A stretch of DNA of 5,114 nucleotides, from the NCBI GenBank assembly GCA_039934475.1, contig JBDTMC010000540.1:1-5114 (forward strand), in the 5' to 3' direction. Shown here piece after piece: positions 1 through 5,114 of this stretch (position 1 is its first letter; every line of letters starts with the position of its first letter). The notes under the pieces are model-generated. The model saw nothing but the letters and a program-made list of their open reading frames with translations, was not told the origin of the DNA and searched no databases. A program made the translations under genes and the position numbers. This DNA comes from JBDTMC01 sp039934475 (GTDB lineage Bacteria > Acidobacteriota > Terriglobia > Bryobacterales > Bryobacteraceae).

Positions 1-120
1 GTTCGCGAACCTTTTGTTGCGCCGCTCCGGAGCCGACCTCCGGTTCGATGGCGATCGTCAGCCCCGCCCGGTGACGTATTCCTGCACGGCCGGAAGCGGC
101 TTTCCAATCTAGCCCGGGGT
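1..120. other. Left flank of the insertion sequence, no recognised gene
   Basis: This short stretch begins with the perfect 10-bp palindrome GTTCGCGAAC (1-10). One minus-strand frame has no stop from about position 121 to 2 and would read a piece including RHRAGLTIAIEPE. Plus-strand frame 1 is also open, so an open frame means little at this length and base composition. The minus-strand frame could be the end of a gene cut by the insertion sequence or by the window edge, but I do not recognise it and do not call it a gene. Confidence 0.4.
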
Positions 121-121
121 T

Positions 122-130
122 ACTATTTCT
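122..130 (+). repeat. Left terminal inverted repeat core of the IS
   Basis: ACTATTTCT here is repeated exactly, in inverted orientation, at 1762-1770. Counting 13 bases outward and inward (GGTTACTATTTCT against GTCAACTATTTCT), 10 positions agree. The copy sits just past the transposase stop codon. The match is short, so the call relies on its position at both borders of the transposase gene. Confidence 0.5.
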
Positions 131-133
131 GGA

Positions 134-1684
134 TCAAGCGCCTCTCTCCCGGATGCAACCGCTCGTCGAATCTCCACCCCTGACGCTGGCGCCGATCACC
201 AACTTGCGGGCAATCTCGGTGCGCCACTGCTTTGTCCTGCGTTGGAGCGTCCGCAATTGACCGGGGGCGAATGGCGCCGGTGCCTGAGCTTGAAGCCGCT
301 GGAAGAGCGTCTTGGCTGTCGCATCGGGTTGCTCGTTGAGCCACTGCTCGACGAGTGGCCAGACCTCCTGGAAGGGATCAACCCGAGTTCGCCACGGCCG
401 CGGACCGGTGGCGTCCTTGCGGTGCGTTGCGCGCACCTCCCCTTCGCTCCAGGCGGTTGAGAGACTCGCCACAAATCGGCTCAGTTCTTGACTGGTCTCA
501 GTGGCTTTGTCGTCTTGGCTGCCAACTTCATGGCGCGTCAGCTTTCGCTGCGCCTCACGGATCCGATTCAGCAACTCTACCGGATCCAGCGTTGCGAAGA
601 CCTGTCGCAGTTGATCTTTGCTTTGCTCGGTCACCCGTTCACTGGCCAGAAGACGCTCGTACGGCGTCGCCGGGGCATGATACAGTTTCGTGACTTTCGC
701 ACCCTCTCGAACCTTCGACTTCAATTTGAACGACGGTAGGAAAAAGTTCACATACAGCCGTCCGACGTCGTGCAGGATACCCAAAGCCTCGGCCGCCGCT
801 ACACCTTCCAGTCGGCCGTATCCCACCAATCGCCTGACCACCGAGCCATTCTTCTGTTCGATCCATGCCTGATCGTTCTTCCTATAAGCGCGGGACCTCG
901 TCAACTCGATTTTTCGGCCTTTGCAGTACTCCACCACGGTGTCGTTGATGAAGGCGCTATCATTGTCCACGTCCAGGCCAAGCATCGGGATCGACAGCTT
1001 TCCCCGGATCTCCTCGACAGTTAACGTGATCAGCGTTTGCTCCCGCACCACCATGGCAGCGGCTTCCGTCCAACCGGACGCTATGTCGGTCAGGACCAAG
1101 CTGTGGACGTGGCTACCCGCAACCGTCTTTCCGCAGTGCGCCACCATATCCATCTCGAAGAAGCCCGGCGGCGGATCATTCCAGCCGTTGAACGTCCGCA
1201 CGGCGATGCTCTTTCTCAGCCGGGTGTTGTTGATTCCCGATCTCCGCCGTCGCTGCTTGCCCATCTCCCGAACCGGTTTCAAGAGCCGATCCATCGTCGC
1301 CGCACTCACGGCGAGCACGCTGCGACGAACCTCAGTATCCAACTGCAGGTGCCCGTACCGCTCCATCGCATCCACCAGCGTGGGAATCGCTTCCTTCAAC
1401 CTCTTACCGCAGATCCGATCCGCCGCTTCCCACAAAATGGTCAACGCACTTCGGACTGCTTCGTCATAAATTCGGGGTCGCGCTGCCCCCTTCGTTTTCC
1501 TCCCGCTCGGGCGTTTCAGTGCGCGGATGGCGTGCTTCCGATGATAGCCCGTCACCTGCAAAAATTCGTCAAGGATTGTCTTCTTCTCGGGCCGAGAAGA
1601 AGAGTGATACCGTTCCCCGATCGCCTGGATCAGTTCTCGTCTGGTTGCCAAACTCAGTTGCCTCCCAATTCTGTCGCCTGTCAT
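134..1684 (-). CDS. DDE-type IS transposase (rve integrase fold), intact
   Basis: This 516-residue protein is expected to cut and join the ends of its own element. The N-terminal part is basic with a helix-turn-helix-like stretch (about 36-58, including TGYHRKHAIRALK). The catalytic core spans about 165-295. Its acidic residues are D179 (FFEMDMV), D240 (LDVDNDSAF) and E276 (WIEQKNG). Thirty-five residues lie between D240 and E276, the spacing typical of rve-type DDE enzymes. The C-terminal third (about 425-490) carries PWRTRVDPFQ and a basic LRTLQRRTKQWR stretch that probably binds DNA. The start is the ATG at 1684; an AGG lies 6 bases upstream on the mRNA, inside a hairpin loop (1677-1700). 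No frameshift or stop interrupts it, so it may still be active. The large plus-strand open frames opposite it are shadows. The family name is not certain; the DDE transposase role is. Confidence 0.92.
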   Translation of the reverse strand: MTGDRIGRQLSLATRRELIQAIGERYHSSSRPEKKTILDEFLQVTGYHRKHAIRALKRPSGRKTKGAARPRIYDEAVRSALTILWEAADRICGKRLKEAIPTLVDAMERYGHLQLDTEVRRSVLAVSAATMDRLLKPVREMGKQRRRRSGINNTRLRKSIAVRTFNGWNDPPPGFFEMDMVAHCGKTVAGSHVHSLVLTDIASGWTEAAAMVVREQTLITLTVEEIRGKLSIPMLGLDVDNDSAFINDTVVEYCKGRKIELTRSRAYRKNDQAWIEQKNGSVVRRLVGYGRLEGVAAAEALGILHDVGRLYVNFFLPSFKLKSKVREGAKVTKLYHAPATPYERLLASERVTEQSKDQLRQVFATLDPVELLNRIREAQRKLTRHEVGSQDDKATETSQELSRFVASLSTAWSEGEVRATHRKDATGPRPWRTRVDPFQEVWPLVEQWLNEQPDATAKTLFQRLQAQAPAPFAPGQLRTLQRRTKQWRTEIARKLVIGASVRGGDSTSGCIRERGA

Positions 1685-1700
1685 GTCGAACCTTGACAGG
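1677..1700 (-). promoter_or_regulatory. Hairpin over the transposase start codon
   Basis: The two arms, CCTGTCA (1677-1683) and TGACAGG (1694-1700), are perfectly complementary over 7 bp with a 10-base loop. In the minus-strand mRNA the 3' arm contains the last two bases of the ATG plus the second codon, and the loop holds the only SD-like AGG. Folding would hide the start site from ribosomes. Known IS elements use similar structures to keep transposase levels low or to block translation of read-through mRNA; that role here is inference. Confidence 0.5.
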
Positions 1701-1761
1701 TAACATTCTTATGAGGCAACGACTCCGCGCCGGTAGCAGAAGTCGCGAGTCAACGCGCCGA

Positions 1762-1770
1762 AGAAATAGT
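1762..1770 (-). repeat. Right terminal inverted repeat core of the IS
   Basis: On the minus strand this reads ACTATTTCT, identical to 122-130, followed inward by TCGGCGCGTTGAC. It lies inside a larger inverted repeat, GTCAAC-N14-GTTGAC (1749-1774), which could be a transposase-binding or hairpin structure at the element end. Confidence 0.5.
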
Positions 1771-1774
1771 TGAC

Positions 1775-2310
1775 GTCGGACAATCGGGCCAGCCTTCTTC
1801 GATTTGAAGACCAAGACGCCAATCATACCCCTAGACCTAAAGTTGGTGACTTGGAGGGCCAGGAACGTGATCGCATAGGGGGCGGGCGTTGCGGCATCCT
1901 GAAGAGGGCAGAAGAATGCCGCCCCGAAGAACAGGGCACAGACAATCGTAGTGCCTGACCCATGCCTCGACTCGGGTCGATTTGAAAAGGAGAGGTGCGC
2001 TCCCGTCGATTATCGAAACATCGCAGGAGCACTCGACTTTCAGGAGCCCGGCCCCGGCCTGTCACGACGGCCGCAACAACTCTAGAAGCCCATCCTGATA
2101 ACTAGGCCATCTACCGGGGAATGCTAGGTCGCGGCCTAATGGCAGGCGTCGGCAGAAATCGCTACTGTGTCCTTGAGCTATTTATGCCGTAGATCGGCTG
2201 CTGCCAAGCTTGAATGGTTCAAGGTCTGTCCAGTATGCTCGTTCCCCGGCGCATGGCCCCCGAAGTCCATCCCCTTTTGTGGTCTGCTCCCGGTTGGCGG
2301 ATGAGTATCT
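1775..2310. other. Gene-poor stretch right of the IS
   Basis: No intact gene is supported in this 536-base stretch. Two weak hints of decayed coding sequence are seen. On the minus strand a frame open from about 2015 to the IS border reads a hydrophobic run including VCALFFGAAFFCPLQ, which could be a membrane-segment remnant. On the plus strand a short frame ending at the TGA at 2302-2304 contains KVCPVC followed 14 residues later by another Cys in PFCG, reminiscent of a zinc ribbon that has lost one cysteine. A minor inverted repeat (TAGGCC with GGCCTA, about 2100-2140) has no evident role. No tRNA, promoter or terminator could be identified. Confidence 0.5.
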
Positions 2311-2373
2311 ATGGCGGAAGTTCTCAACTCAAGCATGGGCGGCTATGGTGTGCGAGCCACGCCGTTCGATGCT

Positions 2374-2387
2374 AAGGAGGTGATCCA
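2374..2387 (+). promoter_or_regulatory. Exceptionally strong Shine-Dalgarno sequence
   Basis: AAGGAGGTGATCCA is complementary over all 14 bases to the conserved 3' tail of bacterial 16S rRNA (TGGATCACCTCCTT). The nearest start codon is GTG at 2392-2394, 11 bases after GGAGG, which is slightly long but workable. It precedes the broken P-loop gene and is the best evidence for where that gene once started. Confidence 0.5.
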
Positions 2388-2391
2388 CGTC

Positions 2392-2610
2392 GTGACTGGC
2401 GCGGCCATCTCCTGGTCGGTGCGCGGGGAAGTGGAAAGACCAGTCTCGTCAACTGCGCAGCCTCCGGGGTTTTCGGACAGTGTGACGTTGTCCGGGGCCA
2501 GTTCTGCGAGAGATTGCAGACGCCGGAGCAAATGGCGGCGTTCGTGCGCGACCTCTTGCGCGTTCCGGCCGACGCCGATGTCGTGTCCGCGTTGGCCCGC
2601 GCGAGAGGAA
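2392..2610 (+). pseudogene. N-terminal fragment of a P-loop NTPase, frame-broken
   Basis: The frame whose codons begin at 2376 reads RGHLLVGARGSGKTSLVNC. It includes a perfect Walker A motif, GARGSGKT (2418-2441), with hydrophobic residues before it and a helix-like stretch after it, as in AAA or STAND-type ATPases. That frame has an upstream stop (TAA 2373-2375) and no ATG, GTG or TTG before Walker A. A GTG at 2392 behind a 14-base Shine-Dalgarno match is in the neighbouring frame. Adding one base after position 2399 would give a start, MTGRG, running straight into Walker A, so a one-base deletion (or sequencing error) is the simplest explanation. The sense reading continues through TPEQMAAFVRDLLRVPADAD and then runs into the antisense of an SDR fragment near 2600. 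No Walker B is seen, so the gene is truncated as well as shifted. The family cannot be named from this length. Confidence 0.45.
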
Positions 2611-2823
2611 GTGGCGAATCGGTTCACGTGAGCAGAGAAACGAGCCGCGGATGTCGATGGAGCCGAACGAATCGATTACTTTGGCGAACATCTCCTTCAC
2701 CTGGTCTTCTTTCGAGATGTCGGCCTGCACAATGAGGTCTTTGCACCCTTCCTCGCGCACGAACATGCAGGCTTCGCTCACCAGGACTTCCGCGGCCGCG
2801 GCCTGATCGTGACTGCGGCGATA
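2596..2823 (-). pseudogene. SDR-family dehydrogenase fragment with internal deletion
   Basis: The frame reads RSHDQAAAAEVL, then LIVQADISKEDQVKEMFAKV and IDSFGSIDI, closely like the middle of short-chain dehydrogenases annotated as glucose 1-dehydrogenase (strand beta-3 region, the conserved acidic residue in the AD-S motif, helix alpha-4). In intact relatives about 33-35 residues containing LVNNAG separate SIDI from a stretch like GQFLCAREA. Here SIDI is joined directly to RGSFLCSREPIRHFL at 2649/2650, so the cofactor-binding NNAG loop is missing. The N-terminal TGxxxGIG nucleotide motif and the catalytic Ser-Tyr-Lys region are also absent. This is a dead fragment, about a quarter of a usual 250-residue SDR. 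A short extra stretch (EACMF) in the helix before VREEGC suggests further decay. It may continue in an open minus-strand frame toward 2856, but similarity to SDRs is lost there. Confidence 0.65.
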
Positions 2824-3048
2824 GGCTCGTGCCTCTTCGGAGCAGCAGGCGAGCATGAGGACATTCCAGGTTGAGGCCCTCCCCCATGTCCAAAGCTGGA
2901 TTCGCCCACCACGCCACCTTCAGGTGATCCACCTGTACTTCCGTCCGTGCCTCTTGCCCTATCCGGGAGCCGTGCCGTCACACCCCAATTTCCTGCTGCT
3001 CAGGCGCCGCTACCAGGAGGGTCGGGAGCATTTTCTCTCGTCATACAA
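2824..3048. other. Non-coding or unrecognised stretch before the protease terminator
   Basis: Several frames are open, but none matches a family I recognise. A minus-strand frame reads VDHLKVAWWANPALDMGEG around 2880-2932 and could be another remnant. A small perfect inverted repeat, CAGGTG-ATC-CACCTG, lies at 2921-2935. The 11-base string AGGTGATCCAC occurs at both 2378-2388 and 2922-2932. Confidence 0.35.
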
Positions 3049-3091
3049 AATGATGGCCGGTCCCGTCGGTGGCGATCGAGACCGGCCTTTT
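3049..3091 (-). terminator. Probable intrinsic terminator of the protease gene
   Basis: The stem arms GGCCGGTC (3055-3062) and GACCGGCC (3080-3087) form 8 GC-rich base pairs with a 17-base loop. On the minus strand it starts 26 bases after the protease stop codon and is followed by ATCATTTTGT. On the plus strand it is followed directly by TTTT. It could therefore stop transcription from both sides; the T-tracts are short. Confidence 0.6.
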
Positions 3092-3113
3092 CCTGAATGG
3101 GTGATTACCTTGG

Positions 3114-4586
3114 TCAGACAGCCAGGTACATCGTGTTACCCTGCCTGTTCACGAGGAGGAGAGTGGCCTCTTTCGCGTCACGCATGGCTGACTCGAAATC
3201 AGAAGTGTTGCGCACGACCTTGTGGTTCACCTCTTGAACTACGTCGCCGCGCTTCACACCGGATTCGGCAGCTTTGCTGGCGGGGTCCACGCTGGTCACG
3301 ACAACTCCGGTAGCGGCAGCCGGCAATCCTAGCTGCTGGGCCGTCTGGGCAGTGACGTTCTCTACCGTCATCCCTTGCAGGGCATCTTCGCTGCTGTTCT
3401 CCGGCTGTTCGTTCTTGGCGGTTTCAGTGGGCATTTCCGCCAGGGTCAGGGGGAGGGTTTTCTCCGCGCCGTCGCGGAACACCTTCACGTTTACTTTCGT
3501 TCCGGGAGCCATCAGCGAAACGCGCATGCGCAGTTCGGCGCTGCTATTTACGGGCTTGCCGTTGATGTCGAGGATGATGTCACCCTTTTCCAAGCCCGCC
3601 TTCTGGGCCGGGCTGTTGGCGGTCACATCGCCGATCAGCGCGCCGCGTACCTCCGGTTCATTGAAGGCCTTGGCGATGGAGGGCGTCACTTCTTGAGCCA
3701 TCACCCCGAGGTATGCGCGGGTCACCTTACCGTCCTTGACGATCTGGTCCATCACATTGCGAGCCACACTGATAGGAACGGCAAATCCGATACCTTGGTT
3801 CCCTGCCGATCCATTGGCCAGGATAGCGGTGTTGATGCCGATCAACTCGCCGCGTTCATTCACCAGCGCGCCGCCCGAGTTGCCGGGGTTGATCGACGCA
3901 TCCGTCTGAATGAAGTCTTCGTAGTCTTCGATGCCGAGATTGGCTCGGCCGGTAGCGCTGACGATGCCCATAGTGACCGTCTTGCCAACTCCAAAGGGGT
4001 TGCCGACGGCCAGCACGTAGTCTCCCACCTGAACTCTGTCGGAATCGCCAATGGTGATCGGATTCAGGGAGCCAGCGTCAACCTTAAGTACGGCTATATC
4101 GGTCTTCGGATCGGTTCCAACTACACGAGCCTTATATTCATGCTTGTCTGGCATGATCACGGTCACGGTGGTGGCGTGATCCACCACATGGTTATTGGTC
4201 AGGATGTAACCGTTCGGACTGACGATCACGCCTGAACCCAAGCCCTGTTCCTTCTGCTGGCGAGGCATGCGGAACTGCCCACCCTCGTTACCCGGATTAG
4301 CTCCAAAGAACTGGCGGAACATCGGAGGGATTCCGTCGTCCCCTCCCTGAAGGCTGGTCTTCAGCATACGGGACGAAGTAATGGTCACGACCGAGGGCAA
4401 CACCCTCTTTACGACTGGCGCGAAACTGTTGCGACTCGCAGGCTCGTCCGCGCTGGCAAACTTAAACGTGGCGGGCGCGTTCAACAGGTGAGCCGCACCC
4501 GTTGCGGCAAAGCCACCCAACCCGAGAGCCAGCACCACTGCTACGGCTGCCTTCTTCGGTCGATCCCAAATCAGTTGCATCTTCAT
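3114..4586 (-). CDS. degP: HtrA/Do-family periplasmic serine protease with two PDZ domains
   Basis: This 490-residue protease is expected to degrade or hold misfolded proteins outside the cytoplasmic membrane. A basic start (DRPKK) and hydrophobic segment (about 11-32) form a signal peptide or anchor. The trypsin-like domain (about 60-285) carries the triad His133 (LTNNHVV), Asp163 (KTDIAVLKV) and Ser237 (NPGNSGGAL). PDZ1 lies at about 290-385 (YLGVMAQEV onward), then an acidic, polar linker, then PDZ2 at about 404-490. This matches the DegP/DegQ/MucD layout. No cysteine is present, so the loop disulfide of E. coli DegP is missing; DegQ or a generic Do protease is an equally fair name. The start is the ATG at 4586 because GGAGG lies 4 bases upstream (4595-4591). 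An ATG at 4580 is a possible alternative, and a longer reading from 4646 would cross this ribosome site and put non-signal residues in front. It follows a response-regulator gene by 141 bases on the same strand. Confidence 0.95.
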   Translation of the reverse strand: MKMQLIWDRPKKAAVAVVLALGLGGFAATGAAHLLNAPATFKFASADEPASRNSFAPVVKRVLPSVVTITSSRMLKTSLQGGDDGIPPMFRQFFGANPGNEGGQFRMPRQQKEQGLGSGVIVSPNGYILTNNHVVDHATTVTVIMPDKHEYKARVVGTDPKTDIAVLKVDAGSLNPITIGDSDRVQVGDYVLAVGNPFGVGKTVTMGIVSATGRANLGIEDYEDFIQTDASINPGNSGGALVNERGELIGINTAILANGSAGNQGIGFAVPISVARNVMDQIVKDGKVTRAYLGVMAQEVTPSIAKAFNEPEVRGALIGDVTANSPAQKAGLEKGDIILDINGKPVNSSAELRMRVSLMAPGTKVNVKVFRDGAEKTLPLTLAEMPTETAKNEQPENSSEDALQGMTVENVTAQTAQQLGLPAAATGVVVTSVDPASKAAESGVKRGDVVQEVNHKVVRNTSDFESAMRDAKEATLLLVNRQGNTMYLAV

Positions 4587-4590
4587 GTAG

Positions 4591-4595
4591 CCTCC
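4591..4595 (-). promoter_or_regulatory. Ribosome binding site of the protease gene
   Basis: Reading on the minus strand, TGGAGGCTACATG places GGAGG 4 bases before the ATG at 4586 and 10 before the ATG at 4580. It decides the start against the longer reading from 4646, which has no comparable site and lacks a signal peptide at its N-terminus. Confidence 0.8.
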
Positions 4596-4639
4596 AGAAA
4601 GTCTCTTAGGATGACCACCGAGCTTCCAAACGTCGAGTG

Positions 4640-4661
4640 GCTCCATCTATACAGATGGTGC
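4640..4661 (-). promoter_or_regulatory. Perfect hairpin / dyad in the protease leader
   Basis: CCATCT (4643-4648) and AGATGG (4653-4658) pair perfectly around a 4-base loop. After one A-A mismatch the stem extends by two more G-C pairs. It lies 54 bases before the protease start, between it and the response regulator. There is no following T-tract, so it is not a standard terminator. The minus strand contains TGTATAGAT at the centre, which resembles a -10 element, so the dyad could be an operator over a promoter or an mRNA leader structure. I see no good -35 partner. Confidence 0.35.
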
Positions 4662-4727
4662 GAGGAGGATTTGCGTTTGTAACGGGAAGTCGGCAGATAT
4701 GTGCCGGAGACTTGGTATGTCCCAGCG

Positions 4728-5114
4728 TTAGGAGATGATGCCCTTGCGCACAGCGTACAAGATAACTTCCGGGACGCTGCGCAAGTTCAGTTTTTGCATG
4801 AGTCTAGCACGGTGCGTCTCAACCGTATAGACGCTCAGGTTAAGCAGATTGGCAATTTCCTTGCTCGAGTTGCCCTCCGCCACCAGTTGGAGGATTTCGC
4901 GCTCCCTGGGCGTAAGCAGTTCGTAGGAATCTTCGCCGCCGGTGCGCTGCAGCCTGCGCATATAGTCTTGCAGAAGCACCTGGCCGACCGCTGGACTGAA
5001 GAACGACTTCCCCGCGGTCGCGGCGCGGATGGCGCGCGCCAGGTCGGCTTCGGCGGAGTCTTTGAGCAGGTAGGCCTTGGCTCCCGCTTTCAGGGCCCGG
5101 AGCACGTACCCTTC
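4728..5114 (-). CDS. NarL/FixJ-family response regulator, C-terminal part (partial)
   Basis: The gene runs off the right edge; 128 residues plus the TAA stop are visible, starting EGYVLRALKAGAKAYLLKD. This is the end of a CheY-like receiver domain, including the conserved lysine of the YLLKD motif that contacts the phosphoryl group; the phosphorylated aspartate lies outside the window. A linker with YMRRLQRTGGED follows. Then comes a LuxR-type DNA-binding domain (LTPREREILQLVAEG, SSKEIANLLNLSVYTVETHR, LMQKLNLRS), which has the usual four-helix pattern, with VETHR in the recognition helix. A family member is normally about 210-220 residues, so roughly 85-90 are missing. It should act as a phosphorylation-controlled transcription factor paired with a sensor kinase not seen here. 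Its position just upstream of the protease gene, on the same strand, allows co-transcription or local regulation; neither is shown by the sequence. Do not take the GTG at 5105 as the start: the frame is open beyond it. Confidence 0.94.
   Translation of the reverse strand, partial: EGYVLRALKAGAKAYLLKDSAEADLARAIRAATAGKSFFSPAVGQVLLQDYMRRLQRTGGEDSYELLTPREREILQLVAEGNSSKEIANLLNLSVYTVETHRARLMQKLNLRSVPEVILYAVRKGIIS

Larger units (their letters stand above)
120..1774 (-). mobile_element. Insertion sequence with a single DDE transposase
   Basis: This element of about 1.65 kb is almost filled by one transposase gene. Its proposed borders rest on a 9-base motif, ACTATTTCT, that reads inward from both sides: plus strand at 122-130 and minus strand at 1770-1762. 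The left copy lies only 4 bases beyond the transposase stop codon, as is usual for a compact IS. The right copy lies about 80 bases upstream of the start codon, leaving room for a promoter. The right border also has an inverted repeat, GTCAAC (1749-1754) with GTTGAC (1769-1774). I could not find a target-site duplication, so the exact ends are uncertain by several bases. The family is unassigned: the transposase resembles rve-type enzymes often filed under ISNCY. Nothing points to passenger genes. Confidence 0.75.
4587..4727 (-). other. Gap between response regulator and protease
   Basis: This 141-base gap is long for two tightly coupled genes and short for two fully separate ones. It contains the 4640-4661 dyad and the protease ribosome site. 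I found no terminator after the response-regulator stop and no clear sigma-70 or sigma-E-like promoter, so whether the protease has its own promoter is open. Confidence 0.5.

Noticed and set aside
921..1696. Long plus-strand open frames (921-1469 and 1037-1696) as genes
   Set aside because: They lie antisense to the transposase, have no recognisable motifs, and result from its GC-rich codon use.
100..1795. Target-site duplication from CAATC at 106-110 and 1781-1785
   Set aside because: The two copies sit at different distances from the element ends (about 10-15 bases) and the surrounding bases do not align. No convincing duplication was found.
2374..2387. Fragment of a 16S rRNA gene on the minus strand
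   Set aside because: Only the terminal 14 bases match; the bases further into the 16S gene do not. A ribosome binding site explains it better.
1775..3110. CRISPR array, tRNA or a new defence gene cluster in the gene-poor region
   Set aside because: There are no regularly spaced repeats, no cloverleaf-like sequence and no intact ORF. The recognisable parts are broken NTPase and SDR fragments.
3375..4235. Plus-strand frame of 286 codons opposite the protease gene
   Set aside because: It is antisense to a gene with complete catalytic and PDZ motifs. Its His- and Asp-rich content is the mirror of the protease codons.
4587..4646. N-terminal extension of the protease to the ATG at 4646
   Set aside because: It has no ribosome site and would bury the signal peptide; GGAGG at 4595-4591 points to the ATG at 4586.

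Overview
The window is a fragment of a GC-rich bacterial chromosome, probably from an environmental or metagenomic source. A two-PDZ HtrA/Do protease, a NarL-type response regulator and an SDR fragment of the glucose-1-dehydrogenase type would suit an Acidobacteriota-like bacterium. That placement is an impression from protein style; no rRNA or marker gene is present to fix it. All intact genes lie on the minus strand.

Layout, left to right. (1) Bases 1-120 are an unassigned flank with a 10-bp palindrome at the very start. (2) About 120-1774 is an insertion sequence. It holds one intact DDE transposase of 516 residues (D179, D240, E276, with 35 residues between the last two). Short matching ends (ACTATTTCT) lie at both borders, and a hairpin covers the transposase start codon. 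(3) About 1775-3050 has no intact gene. It contains two recognisable broken genes lying end to end on opposite strands: a plus-strand P-loop NTPase start with a perfect Walker A motif, and a minus-strand SDR dehydrogenase piece with an internal in-frame deletion. The P-loop piece is preceded by a 14-base perfect Shine-Dalgarno match and a GTG start that is one base out of frame. (4) A GC-rich hairpin at 3055-3087 probably ends transcription of the protease gene. (5) 3114-4586 encodes a complete HtrA/DegP-type periplasmic serine protease with signal sequence, catalytic triad and two PDZ domains. (6) 4728 to the window edge encodes the C-terminal part of a NarL/FixJ response regulator with a LuxR-type HTH.

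The response regulator and the protease are co-directional, 141 bases apart, so they could be co-transcribed as an envelope-stress or signalling unit. The gap also holds a perfect hairpin and room for a separate promoter. The left two-thirds of the window reads as an accessory scar: an IS next to decayed gene fragments. I see no convincing new multi-gene system here. The most informative oddities are the frame-broken P-loop gene with its near-ideal ribosome site, the internally deleted SDR fragment, and the translation-blocking hairpin of the transposase.
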